Source: Thermoproteota archaeon (lineage in GTDB: Archaea; Thermoproteota; Thermoprotei_A; Sulfolobales; NBVN01). From it: 59,028 nucleotides of DNA. The stretch covers positions 1 through 59,028 of the forward strand of contig JAUQPH010000006.1 of NCBI GenBank assembly GCA_030550455.1, written 5' to 3'. The stretch's first letter is position 1. Every line of letters begins with the position of its first letter. A model generated the notes under the pieces. The model was not told the DNA's origin. It saw only the letters and a list, made by a program, of their open reading frames with translations, and did not search any database. Shown piece after piece: positions 34,258 to 43,193 of this stretch. The position numbers and the translations under genes are program-made.

Positions 34258-35232
34258 TTACTTGACGTATCTTACTCCCCTAGTTAAAGCCACGGCAGCC
34301 GTTACTAAGACAACCCCTTTGACAACCCACTGAAGGTAGGGGTTTACACCTAGGAGGATTAAGACGTTAGTTAATAGCGTCAGCATGTATGCTCCAACGA
34401 CTGGTCCGAGGGGGTTACCAACACCTCCTGACAGCATTATACCCCCTAGAACACATGAAGCTATCGCATCGAGTTCGTAACCCCACCCGGTCCACGGATA
34501 GGCTACCTCTAGTCTAGCGTTCATCATTAGCCCGGCAATAGCGTAGTAACCTCCGGCTAGTGAGAAGTTTACTAGCTTAACTATATCGACTCTAACACCA
34601 GAGTATCTAACGGCTTCTTCGTTACCTCCGATCGCATACGTCAGCAAACCTACAGAAGTTCTTTTAAGTAGTACGTAGTTTATAGCTCCAAACAATATGA
34701 ACAACCACACCATGACCGGTACCCCGACAAGCTCTATGGTGAGCACTCTATACTGTGAGAGTCCTACGATGGGTTGTCCTTCTGTTAACACTAAAACGAG
34801 TCCTCTACCCGCTACCAAAGAAGCGAGTGTGGCAACGAAAGACGGAATTCGTGCTTTGGTTACCAGCAACCCATTAACCGCCCCTACAGCTAACCCTACT
34901 AGAGCTCCGATAGCGAGAGAAGCGTGTAGTTGAAATCCGTAAACTCTAAATGCTGCTGCTGAGACTACTCCAGCTAAAGCCATCGTTGACCCCGGTGAGA
35001 GGTCTATAGAGCCCATAAGGATTATCATCGACTCCCCCAAAGCTATCAATGCGAGTGGAGCTGTCTGTAGCAGGAGTATCCTCTGGTTGTAAGGTTCGAG
35101 AAACCTCGGAGAAAGAGCGCTAGAGGCTGCTACTAGTAGTGCGAGAGCTAGTAGAGGTCCTCCCAACTCGTACTTAGTCACTGCTCCAAGTATCTCCCTT
35201 AGGTTACGTGGGGTGCTAACCAACCTGACCAC
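34258..35232 (-). CDS. sugar ABC transporter permease (RbsC-like)
   Basis: The 324-residue membrane protein shows the RbsC/BPD_transp_2 pattern: about nine to ten helices, ESMIILMGSIDLSPGSTMAL (around residues 68-87), GLLVTKARIPSFVATLASL, and GGIMLSGGVGNPLGPVVGAY near 265-285. It forms the channel of a ribose-type importer. Its start overlaps the end of the RbsA-like gene by 17 nt, so the two are translationally coupled. The operon order is ribokinase, rbsA-like, rbsC-like, and the likely binding protein lies at 22621-23697. Confidence 0.9.
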   Translation of the reverse strand: MVRLVSTPRNLREILGAVTKYELGGPLLALALLVAASSALSPRFLEPYNQRILLLQTAPLALIALGESMIILMGSIDLSPGSTMALAGVVSAAAFRVYGFQLHASLAIGALVGLAVGAVNGLLVTKARIPSFVATLASLVAGRGLVLVLTEGQPIVGLSQYRVLTIELVGVPVMVWLFILFGAINYVLLKRTSVGLLTYAIGGNEEAVRYSGVRVDIVKLVNFSLAGGYYAIAGLMMNARLEVAYPWTGWGYELDAIASCVLGGIMLSGGVGNPLGPVVGAYMLTLLTNVLILLGVNPYLQWVVKGVVLVTAAVALTRGVRYVK

Positions 35233-36763
35233 CGAGCATACTTATCAATATCTCTCTACTTAGATTTCTGTTCTCCATTACATTAGTAACTCTTCCAGAT
35301 GCTATAACAAGGATTCTATCTGATAAAGCTAGTGCTTCATCGACGTCGCTAGTAAGTAGGACTATAGAGTAACCCTCACTAGCTAGACTCCTTATAAGCT
35401 TTCTTATCTCAACTTTTGTCCCTATATCAATTCCGAAAGTAGGTTCATCGAGAATAAGTATCTTAGCCCCAGTCTCAAGCGATTTAGCTATTACAACTTT
35501 TTGCTGATTACCTCCACTCAAGTTAGCGACTTTAAAGCTAGGATCCGATGGAACTATCCTGAGCGACTTAATCCACCTACCTGCAATACTCCTCTCGACT
35601 TGCGCCTGCCTAATCAAGCTCATAGATGATGTCTTGAAAACTTTCGGCAACACTATGTTATCGGATATCGTGAGCTGAGTAACCAGTCCTTCCCGCCTTC
35701 TATCCTCCGGGATGTAGAATATACCTAGCTTTAGGGCGTCCACGGGGCTCTTTATAGTCGCTTTTACTCCGTTTACGTAGATCTCTCCTGATACTACTCT
35801 CTGCGCACCTACGAGAGCTTTTCCAAGCTCCGTCTTACCGGATCCCAGCAACCCCACAACCCCTAGAATTTCTCCGGGATATACATCGAAGGATACGCCC
35901 TCCAGCTTAACACCCTTACCGTTGGAAGCCGTAGTAAGAGAGACTACTCGTAGTCTAGGTGATACTCTACTGAGGGACTTCGCCTCTACTCTTGGAGGAT
36001 AGAATTCTTCGAGTTCTTTACCTAGCATGTGCTTGATTACTTCGTATGGGCTCGTCTTTGAAACGTCTTCGGTAAAGACTTTAACGCCATCTCTCAGCAC
36101 GGTTACCCTATTAGCTATTTGGAATACTTCTTCTACTCTATGGGTTATAAATACCATAGACTTACCTTTCTTACGTAGTTCTTCCATCACTTCGAAAAGA
36201 ACTTTAGCTTCCATACTTGTGAGAGGGCTAGTTGGCTCATCTAAACATATTATGTCTGCGTTTTCCGCTATAGCTCTAGCTATCTGCACAAGCTGTCTCT
36301 CTCCAACACCGAGGTCTCTTACCTTCGACCTAGGGTCTATCCTGAGCTTTACTAACTCTAGGTAATTCCTAGCTAGCTCTAGAAGCTCTTTCTCTTTAGC
36401 TCTTGCGAAAACCGTTCCACGTACACCGTAGAGTGCTAAAGCTATGTTTTCAGCAACGCTCAGGTTTGGTACTAGAGTAGCCTCTTGGTGTACCAGCGTT
36501 ATGCCAAGCTTTTTGGCATCTCTGACATTCCGTATCCTCACCCTCACTCCTCTAACGAAGATCTCTCCTCTAGTAGGAGTGTAAACCCCGGAAAGTATCT
36601 TCACTAAAGTCGACTTCCCAGCACCGTTCTGTCCAACTACCGAGTGTATTTCCGACTGCCTTAGATCGAAGTCCACCCCCTTTAAAGCTACAACACCGGG
36701 AAACTCCTTAACGATCCCTTTAGTACTTAGTACGATCTCTGAGCTCAGTTTAAACACCACCAT
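35216..36763 (-). CDS. sugar ABC transporter ATP-binding protein (RbsA-like)
   Basis: The 515-residue protein has two tandem ABC domains. The first has VVGQNGAGKSTLVKIL (Walker A, about 38-53) and Walker B IICLDEPTSPL. The second has GLLGSGKTELGKAL (about 303-316), signature LSGGNQQKVVIAKSL and ILILDEPTFGID. The duplicated ATPase with NQQKV signature is diagnostic of ribose/galactose-type importers. It energises uptake through the permease downstream. Start ATG overlaps the ribokinase gene by 14 nt, and all three genes are on one transcript. Confidence 0.93.
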   Translation of the reverse strand: MVVFKLSSEIVLSTKGIVKEFPGVVALKGVDFDLRQSEIHSVVGQNGAGKSTLVKILSGVYTPTRGEIFVRGVRVRIRNVRDAKKLGITLVHQEATLVPNLSVAENIALALYGVRGTVFARAKEKELLELARNYLELVKLRIDPRSKVRDLGVGERQLVQIARAIAENADIICLDEPTSPLTSMEAKVLFEVMEELRKKGKSMVFITHRVEEVFQIANRVTVLRDGVKVFTEDVSKTSPYEVIKHMLGKELEEFYPPRVEAKSLSRVSPRLRVVSLTTASNGKGVKLEGVSFDVYPGEILGVVGLLGSGKTELGKALVGAQRVVSGEIYVNGVKATIKSPVDALKLGIFYIPEDRRREGLVTQLTISDNIVLPKVFKTSSMSLIRQAQVERSIAGRWIKSLRIVPSDPSFKVANLSGGNQQKVVIAKSLETGAKILILDEPTFGIDIGTKVEIRKLIRSLASEGYSIVLLTSDVDEALALSDRILVIASGRVTNVMENRNLSREILISMLGGQVG

Positions 36764-37673
36764 ACCTCATTAAATCCTCGACCTCTTGCCTAGTAGGTAC
36801 ACTTTGTGCACCAACTCTTGTTGTCTTGAGGGCTGCCGCAGCGGTAGCGAACCTCGTTGCTTCGAATATGTCTCTTCCTTCTAAGAGGGCTACAGCTAAT
36901 GCCGAGTTAAATGCGTCACCAGCTCCAACGCTGTCTACTACATTAACTCTATAGGCTGGAACGTGAAACCTTCGGTTATGTGTAACTACAGCAACTCCTA
37001 GAGCACCAAGAGTTACTGCAGCTATCTTAGGCCCCTTACGGATGATCTCCTCTCCAGCCTTAAATGCGCTATCAACATCCCTAACTTCCACACCCGATAG
37101 CTGTGAAGCTTCAACCCTATTCGGTGTTATAACGTCAACGTACTTTAGAGCAGTTTCGTCTATGTGTTGTGCTGGAGCCGGGTTCAGGATAGTAGTAGCG
37201 CCCAGCTTCTTTCCTGCTCTGAGAGTGTAGTAAACTGTCTCCATAGGTATCTCCAGTTGGACTAGAACTATCTTCACGCTATGCGAGATGTCGGCTAAAG
37301 CTCTATCGACATGCGTAGGTCTGACCGACTCATCAGCTCCTGGAGCTACAACTATCATGTTTTCACCAGTTTCTTTACTCAATATTATGAAAGCCGTTCC
37401 AGTGTGTCTAGACTCATCTACGTAGACGTAGTCTACTACGACTCCGGCAGACTTAAGAGCCTCGATGGCTGAAAGACCTAAGTGGTCTTTACCGACGGCA
37501 CTAACCAGATAGACTGTAGCGCCCAGCCTAGCGCACCCTACTGCCTGATTAGCCCCCTTACCACCCGGTCTCACGAAAAAAGCTCCACCCTTGATCGTCT
37601 CGCCCGGTTGCGGTAGCCTAGGCGCCACAATATAGAAGTCCATGTGCGTGCTTCCAACAACGAGTATGCTCAC
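36750..37673 (-). CDS. rbsK: ribokinase (PfkB family)
   Basis: The 307-residue kinase has the PfkB N-terminal motif RPGGKGANQAVGCARLGA (residues about 33-50) and the C-terminal SVGAGDAFNSALAVALLEG, with the catalytic Asp of GAGDAF. Together with the RbsA-RbsC-like transporter in the same operon this supports phosphorylation of imported ribose (or a deoxyribose/nucleoside-derived sugar) to the 5-phosphate, using ATP. The first gene of the operon. Other PfkB sugar kinases are a minor alternative. Confidence 0.88.
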   Translation of the reverse strand: MSILVVGSTHMDFYIVAPRLPQPGETIKGGAFFVRPGGKGANQAVGCARLGATVYLVSAVGKDHLGLSAIEALKSAGVVVDYVYVDESRHTGTAFIILSKETGENMIVVAPGADESVRPTHVDRALADISHSVKIVLVQLEIPMETVYYTLRAGKKLGATTILNPAPAQHIDETALKYVDVITPNRVEASQLSGVEVRDVDSAFKAGEEIIRKGPKIAAVTLGALGVAVVTHNRRFHVPAYRVNVVDSVGAGDAFNSALAVALLEGRDIFEATRFATAAAALKTTRVGAQSVPTRQEVEDLMRYGGV

Positions 37674-37749
37674 ACCTAGACACCCAGATAATTAACGAAG
37701 AAGATTAAGATTTAAGCTAGACAAAAACCGAAATCTGTTGCGAAGGACT

Positions 37750-38637
37750 TTAATACTTCCTTAATCGCGGGTTAAAGTATATCTCCAACCCCCTACCGAT
37801 CATCATCACCGACATGACTGTTACTGCTATCATGATCCCAGGAGGTAAGAACCACCACCATAGACCTAGTATTAGGGCATTCTTGATCATGGCGAAGTGG
37901 AGCACTGTTCCCCAACTCTTGATAGTGGGGTCCCCTAGTCCTAGGAAGCTGAGTGAGGCCTCCGTGAGCATAGCCATAGCTGTTCTAACGACTACCTCTA
38001 CGAGGATGATTGGCGCTACGTTAGGTATAATGTGTCGAAACATTATCCTCGTGGCCGAAGAACCGAGAGCTACTGCCGACTCAATGTACGGCCTCTCCTT
38101 AATGGATAGAGTAGCGGATCTAACTAGTCTAGCTACCGGAGGCCAGGAAGTCAGCGCTATTGCCAGTATAACCGAGTAGAACATCGGGATTCCACCGGTT
38201 CTAATGATAACTGCTACTAGGAATACTGAGAACAGCAGAGTTGGTATGGATAACCATATATCCGTGATCCTCATCAATATCTCGTCGATCTTCCCCCCGT
38301 AATAGCCAGCAAACAGACCTACTAAAGTACCTAGCACAGTTCCACTAATAGCAGCTAAAAAGCCTATAAAGAGGGATGCCCTAGTGCCGTATATTACTTC
38401 ACTGAAGATGTCCTGCCCGATGTCGTTCGTTCCGAGAAGATGTTTCCAGCTCGGTCTTTGGTACGGAAGTCCTACTCTCTGGTAGGGATTGTATGGTGCT
38501 ATGTAGTCTGCGAATACGGCGACAGCTAGTATAATCAGGAAGATGGCTAGTCCTACAACGGCAGCTTTATCTCTCTTATATACAGACCAAAACTCCCTCA
38601 GCTTGCTCTTTAAGCTCAGAACTCGGGCAGACTTCAT
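37750..38637 (-). CDS. oligopeptide/dipeptide ABC permease (DppC-like)
   Basis: The 295-residue membrane protein is a DppC/OppC permease: an N-terminal short helix, the HLLGTNDIGQDIFSEVIYGT motif (about 66-85), and the EAA-like loop YIESAVALGSSATRIMFRHI at about 185-204. Five to six helices form half of the peptide channel. Its ATG overlaps the stop of the DppB-like gene by 4 nt. The operon ends here: the two ATPases normally following (DppD and DppF) are absent, and the next gene is the unrelated ribokinase. Confidence 0.92.
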   Translation of the reverse strand: MKSARVLSLKSKLREFWSVYKRDKAAVVGLAIFLIILAVAVFADYIAPYNPYQRVGLPYQRPSWKHLLGTNDIGQDIFSEVIYGTRASLFIGFLAAISGTVLGTLVGLFAGYYGGKIDEILMRITDIWLSIPTLLFSVFLVAVIIRTGGIPMFYSVILAIALTSWPPVARLVRSATLSIKERPYIESAVALGSSATRIMFRHIIPNVAPIILVEVVVRTAMAMLTEASLSFLGLGDPTIKSWGTVLHFAMIKNALILGLWWWFLPPGIMIAVTVMSVMMIGRGLEIYFNPRLRKY

Positions 38638-39599
38638 CTATACCTCACCCTAGGGTCTAAGTACGAGTATAGTACGTCTATAATGAAGTTTACGATGATA
38701 ACGCTAGCAGCTATTATCACTACGGCTCCCTGGAGTAGCCAGAAGTCTCTATTGAATATCGCTTCATAAACTAGCCTACCAGTGCCCGGATACGAGAACA
38801 CGGTCTCAGTTAGTATAGCTCCATCTATGATAAACGCATACCTCATTCCTAGTACTGTCACTATGGGTAGCATGGCATTTCTAGCTACATACCTTCTCTT
38901 TACATACTTATCCGGGAGACCTTTAGCTACGGCCGTTACGACGAAGTCTTCAGCTAGGACATCTACAGTAACGTTTCTAACATATATTAGCTCCGCTAAA
39001 AACCCTCTCAAGGTCAGGACAGTAAATGGTAAGATGTAGTGCCATAAATAGTCTACCAGCCAATCCAGAGACCACTCAAACCTCTTACCCGGGGTTACAG
39101 CACCAAAGAGTGGTGTAACTCCTAGTACCACAGAGAATACGTAGAGAAACACTATCGCTAGCCAGAAGTAGGGAGTAGACCTAATGAACATTGAGATGCT
39201 CATGAACACCGAGTCTAGCTTACTCCCTCTTCGCCACCCAATTTCAATTCCAACTAAGTAAGCTAGATAGTTGGATAGTGTTATTGAGGGAATTAGCAGA
39301 GCTAATGTATAAGGCAGTTTTTGAATTATCACGCTCATAACAGGCTCTTTATAGTGAAAAGAATAACCGAAGTCACCTTTAAACAGGTTCAGTAAGTAGC
39401 TTAAGTATTGATGGTAGAGAGGTTTATCCAACCCGAAGGACGCTCTGATTGCGGCTATAGTCGCTGGAGAGATCCTCGGATCGTTCTCTAGCTCTGCGAG
39501 TGGGTCACCAGTCATTCTAGCTAGAAGAAACACTATCGTTATAATCGCTATGAAGGTTATAACAGAGGAAAAAGCTCTCCTAACTAAAAAGGCCTTCAA
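38634..39599 (-). CDS. oligopeptide/dipeptide ABC permease (DppB-like)
   Basis: The protein (321 residues from TTG 39599) is a DppB/OppB permease with an N-terminal membrane helix (SSVITFIAIITIVFLLARMT), a substrate-side region containing SFGLDKPLYHQYLSYLLNL, and a C-terminal EAA loop. I prefer TTG 39599 (MKAFLVRRAFSS) with GCGGGGT upstream, because the open frame above it (to 39698) only overlaps the binding-protein gene and has no membrane-like or family sequence. It forms the channel with DppC. It follows the binding-protein gene by about 23 nt. Confidence 0.9.
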   Translation of the reverse strand: MKAFLVRRAFSSVITFIAIITIVFLLARMTGDPLAELENDPRISPATIAAIRASFGLDKPLYHQYLSYLLNLFKGDFGYSFHYKEPVMSVIIQKLPYTLALLIPSITLSNYLAYLVGIEIGWRRGSKLDSVFMSISMFIRSTPYFWLAIVFLYVFSVVLGVTPLFGAVTPGKRFEWSLDWLVDYLWHYILPFTVLTLRGFLAELIYVRNVTVDVLAEDFVVTAVAKGLPDKYVKRRYVARNAMLPIVTVLGMRYAFIIDGAILTETVFSYPGTGRLVYEAIFNRDFWLLQGAVVIIAASVIIVNFIIDVLYSYLDPRVRYR

Positions 39600-39622
39600 G
39601 TTTATACCCCGCTTAGAGCGAG

Positions 39623-41542
39623 CTACTTCTTTCTCGTCAATAGTAGGGCAATAGCAATAGCTACTACAACGATAAGTACGACTGGTATAGCAATCCAAGT
39701 GTAGTCAGCGGTAGGTGTTAGCGTTACTGTTACAGTTAAGCTTCTAGTTACTGTTACGGTAGCTACAGTTGGAGTAGGTAATGTGGGAGTAGGTGTTGGT
39801 GTGGGAGTAGGTGTAGGAGTGGGAGTAACTGGTGTTGGACACACGGCCGTCTTTAGACCAAGCCTGAGCACAGTTATTCTATTGAAGACGCTGTCTGCTG
39901 TATCGTAGAACCAGCCTTCGAACTTATCCGTTCTATACGGGTTCGGATAGGACCTGTAGTAAAGATTTATGATAGGGGCGTCGAGAGCTATTTTTTCCTG
40001 TATCTTCCAAGCAAGCTCCTTTCGCTTCTCGAAGTCGAACGTGCTGAGTAGCTCTACTATTAGGGCGTCTACTTCCGGGTTAGAGTACCTAGCCCAGTTT
40101 CCAGCACCCTCCGGTCTACTCCTAAACCTGAAGTTGAGCCAGCCTATATCTGGAGACCAGCCGCTGCCCAGGAGCCAGGACATAACCTTTCCCTCTCTGA
40201 TGAGTGGCCAGAGAGCTGCCCACTCGTAGTAGTAAACTACTGCTTTGACCTTGATCTTCTCTAGATCTGACTTAATGAACTCGGCAGCTCGCGCTCTTAT
40301 CGGGTCGTAACCTGCCGTTGGAGAGTATATTTCTATGACTACTTGTTCACCGTTAGGTCCATCGCGCCACCCATCGCCGTCTTTGTCTGTAAAGCCTATC
40401 TCATCGAGTATTTCGTTCGCTTTCTTTGGGTCGTAGTAGACTAGTTTTTCAACGTTCGGGTTATACCAGGGAGCGCACGATCCTACGGGAGCTACAACGC
40501 CTGGACTGCCGGGGATGCCGTAGCCTAGTAGTATGTCTCTAATTATAGCCTCTCGGTTGACTGCGTATGAGAGAGCTAGTCTAAACTTAGATATATTGAG
40601 CGGCCAAACGAGGTTGTTTAGACCCCAGTGGTAGAAGAACTCTGAAGTGTAAACATGTATTCCAACGTTCGGGTTTGCGAGAAGTGTAGGAACGACAGCA
40701 GCATCTACACCCCAAGCGTATACGTCTAAGTCACCTCTTTGAATTCCTAGTATGACTATGCTTACGTCAGTAATCGGTATGAGCAGTATTTCGTCTATAC
40801 ATGGTCTACCCATCCAGTAATCCTTATTGACAGTGAACTTTATGTACTGTCCAGCTACTCTCTCAACGAACTTAAAGGGACCGCTACCTATTAACTCTGT
40901 TGGCTTTGGTGAGTATTTAGAGAGCTCATCACCCATCGAGCTTAGGAGCGGTTCCCAGATGTGTTTAGGCATTATTCTAATGACTGTTAGTGAGTTAAGT
41001 ACGAACTGAGAGTCTGGTTGCTTGAAGACTATCCTTAGAGTGTACTTATCGACAACTTCAGCTCTGTCTACGGAGGTAAAGTAGCCGTGGTAGTAAGTCC
41101 ACGTCTTGTTAGCTAATACGTTAATCGTGAAAGCTACGTCTTCAGCCGTCAGCTCTACTCCATCGTGGAACTTGATCCCCTTCTTAATGCCCATAGTTAG
41201 AACAAGGTAGTCAGAGCTATACTCAAGCCATTCAGCAACCTCCCACGTTAAAGTCCCGTTAACTATCCTGAGGGGTCTATCGTAGATAAGGTCTAGAGTC
41301 AGCAGATCCCATGAAGCTCCCGCAACCCACCAATTAAGAGTTGTTATATCGCTTGGGAGCGCTACCCTAAGCGTACCCCCGTAGCATGTACAGGGCTTTA
41401 ACCATCTATCATAAGTTTCAGCCGTTATTCTGAGAGCCCTAGCGCTTTCCCCGGCGTACACATAGGCTATAGCCGAACCAATGATTAAGACTGCTATAAG
41501 TACGGTTAGAGCCCTCTCTAGACTTGATACGGTGTGCTTCAA
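39623..41542 (-). CDS. oligopeptide ABC substrate-binding protein, anchored
   Basis: The protein of about 640 residues is an SBP_bac_5 (DppA/OppA class) receptor. It has an N-terminal signal helix, a large two-lobe domain with AEDVAFTINVLANKTW, GSGPFKFVERVAGQYIKF and RLALSYAVNREAIIRDILLG, then a repetitive Thr/Pro linker and a C-terminal membrane helix ending LLLTRKK, the usual archaeal surface anchor. Possible starts are TTG 41542 (GGTGGTG upstream) or GTG 41557; TATA-like CTTAAATACT near 41579 excludes the longer frame to 41599. It is first in the operon with the DppB- and DppC-like permeases. Peptides or oligosaccharides are possible ligands. Confidence 0.9.
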   Translation of the reverse strand: MKHTVSSLERALTVLIAVLIIGSAIAYVYAGESARALRITAETYDRWLKPCTCYGGTLRVALPSDITTLNWWVAGASWDLLTLDLIYDRPLRIVNGTLTWEVAEWLEYSSDYLVLTMGIKKGIKFHDGVELTAEDVAFTINVLANKTWTYYHGYFTSVDRAEVVDKYTLRIVFKQPDSQFVLNSLTVIRIMPKHIWEPLLSSMGDELSKYSPKPTELIGSGPFKFVERVAGQYIKFTVNKDYWMGRPCIDEILLIPITDVSIVILGIQRGDLDVYAWGVDAAVVPTLLANPNVGIHVYTSEFFYHWGLNNLVWPLNISKFRLALSYAVNREAIIRDILLGYGIPGSPGVVAPVGSCAPWYNPNVEKLVYYDPKKANEILDEIGFTDKDGDGWRDGPNGEQVVIEIYSPTAGYDPIRARAAEFIKSDLEKIKVKAVVYYYEWAALWPLIREGKVMSWLLGSGWSPDIGWLNFRFRSRPEGAGNWARYSNPEVDALIVELLSTFDFEKRKELAWKIQEKIALDAPIINLYYRSYPNPYRTDKFEGWFYDTADSVFNRITVLRLGLKTAVCPTPVTPTPTPTPTPTPTPTLPTPTVATVTVTRSLTVTVTLTPTADYTWIAIPVVLIVVVAIAIALLLTRKK

Positions 41543-41861
41543 AGGCGCCACCACCACTATAAAGCGGCATTGAGTATTTAAGTATTTTAATAAGGACATA
41601 ATAATAATAAAATAGTGAGAATTGGTTTCAAAGATTCGTATATTCCATTAAATGCTCGCAGAAGGAGAAAGTCACTATACGCTCGCTATTCGCGGCTAAG
41701 TGACAGTAACGAGGCTACGGATGATGCGAATTCGCGAGTTTAGAAAAACTAAAGTTACATCGGGCTTGCGGAGAGAAACGGGAGAGTAATGTAGTGGGGA
41801 AAGCGGAGGTATAGGAAAGCTATTAACAGCTATGGCTTAAGTTGCTGCTTACCTATGTCAA

Positions 41862-42848
41862 CTATATGGGGAGCGGTGTAAAGCCCTCTCCTAATGGGTC
41901 ATCCGGCTCCAGGACAACCGTGGTGTACGCAGTTATATAGCAAGCTCTGGTTGCTGTAGATATTTCAGGTACTACAGCGTTCCACTTTTCGAAAGCTGTC
42001 TCACCTACAACCCTCCCCAAGAACGTTGTACCTATAGCGCTAACGAACTCTACAAACTCCATCTTTCTCACGAAGCCTCTGCTGTAGAGGTATGCTAGGT
42101 GGGCTGAAGAACCCGTTCCAGAGGGTGACCTATCTAGGAGGGGTCTCTGCGGGCTTCCGAAGACCAGTATCCCGTAATACCTTAGTGGTTTGAGAGAGAT
42201 ATTCTTAGAGAAACGAAATCCATAGAGCTCGTAGGGACACAGGCTTTTAGCACTCTCTGATACTCTAATCCAGAGTTCTCCAGATAGCTCGGCCAGCTCC
42301 TTTATGGTTATAGAATCCCAGTTAATTCCGAGTTCGTCAAGGTCTACGATGCCGTATAGATTACCACCGTATGCTAGGTGAACGGTGAGGTCGCCGAACT
42401 TTGATGATTTAACTCTAGCGTCTCCTACAACAAATGATGGTACGTTAACTAGAGTGACCTTACCGGAGGGGTCGACGGACAGCTTTACTATACCAGCCGG
42501 TGTCTCCAAGCGGATTTCCGTAGCCCCCTGAGCGCGGCTGACAAGCCCACTTCTAACTAAGTAGCAGGCTAAACCCATGGAGGCGTGTCCGCACATATCG
42601 TGCCAACCGCTTGAGTCAAAAAAGAGGGCACCAATGTGAGCCTCGCTACTGTTAGGGTTGGTTACGAGAACTCCGTATGAACTGCTCGAAGCTCTCGGTT
42701 CATACGTTAGTAGCTTGCGGATCCAGTCTAAGTTTTTCTCGCAGTAAGCCTTTTTCTCCTTCATGTTGCTACCTGGAACACCTGGAGCAAACACTATCCT
42801 AACAGGCATTCCGGAGTTGTGTACCTCAATAAAACTCAAAGACCTCAT
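41862..42848 (-). CDS. proline racemase / hydroxyproline epimerase family protein
   Basis: The 328-residue protein has the paired active-site motifs of the proline racemase superfamily: MCGHASMG with Cys86, and DRSPSGTGSSAH with Ser243 at the position normally Cys (racemase, 4-hydroxyproline epimerase) or Thr (trans-3-hydroxyproline dehydratase). The Cys/Ser pair is unusual and makes the exact reaction uncertain. Context favours proline or hydroxyproline catabolism: it follows the NSS symporter operon on the same strand and lies beside a divergent flavin dehydrogenase cluster. Length is normal. A TATA-like ATATTAATTG lies about 25 nt upstream of the ATG, so it may have its own leaderless transcript. 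Confidence 0.88.
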   Translation of the reverse strand: MRSLSFIEVHNSGMPVRIVFAPGVPGSNMKEKKAYCEKNLDWIRKLLTYEPRASSSSYGVLVTNPNSSEAHIGALFFDSSGWHDMCGHASMGLACYLVRSGLVSRAQGATEIRLETPAGIVKLSVDPSGKVTLVNVPSFVVGDARVKSSKFGDLTVHLAYGGNLYGIVDLDELGINWDSITIKELAELSGELWIRVSESAKSLCPYELYGFRFSKNISLKPLRYYGILVFGSPQRPLLDRSPSGTGSSAHLAYLYSRGFVRKMEFVEFVSAIGTTFLGRVVGETAFEKWNAVVPEISTATRACYITAYTTVVLEPDDPLGEGFTPLPI

Positions 42849-42959
42849 GTTTACGCCAATTAATATGTAGCTAAAAACAAAAAAGTTAGTGAAGTCCTCG
42901 ATGTTTAAAAGATGAATTAGGCTTTAGTTGTACTTAAAAAAGAATATCCACACTCTATC

Positions 42960-43070
42960 TCAAGACTTTGCTCCTTTAGATGATGCCCAGTATACTGAAA
43001 GAAGCCAGGCTACAGTTGTCGCTAGTGAAATTACGGTTACGAGCACAGGATCGAAGGGGAAGGAGGGCAT
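42960..43070 (-). CDS. 36-residue single-helix membrane protein (NSS companion 2)
   Basis: A tiny gene too short for usual thresholds. ATG 43070 is preceded by GGGGTGA five nt upstream, and the frame encodes 36 residues (MPSFPFDPVLVTVISLATTV then AWLLSVYWASSKGAKS) with one hydrophobic helix. It starts 4 nt after the stop of another microprotein gene, itself 5 nt after the NSS transporter gene. Bacterial NSS transporters such as MetP have a small one-helix subunit (MetS). By position and topology these could be such subunits, though sequence similarity is not established. A good ribosome binding site and tight spacing support expression. Confidence 0.6.
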   Translation of the reverse strand: MPSFPFDPVLVTVISLATTVAWLLSVYWASSKGAKS

Positions 43071-43074
43071 TATC

Positions 43075-43188
43075 TCACCCCTTCTCTATTTCTCTTATCT
43101 TTTTCTCGTTTTCTACTGCTTTATACCATGTATAGAACGAGGCTATGACGAAGAGCCAAGCAATTATGAAGAACACCACCCAGGCCAT
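43075..43188 (-). CDS. 37-residue single-helix membrane protein (MetS-like, NSS companion 1)
   Basis: The frame begins 5 nt after the stop of the NSS transporter with GGTGAG upstream of ATG 43188, and encodes MAWVVFFIIAWLFVIASFYT followed by a charged tail WYKAVENEKKIREIEKG. The single N-terminal helix and basic/acidic cytoplasmic tail resemble MetS-type small subunits of two-component NSS symporters, known from bacterial MetPS. The role would be stabilisation or stoichiometry control of the transporter. Two such microgenes in tandem are unusual. Confidence 0.65.
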   Translation of the reverse strand: MAWVVFFIIAWLFVIASFYTWYKAVENEKKIREIEKG

Positions 43189-43193
43189 GCATC

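Noticed and set aside
39770-39840. Repetitive GTGGGAGTAGGTGT-type DNA
   Set aside because: It encodes the Thr/Pro linker of the binding protein and is not a CRISPR or other repeat array.
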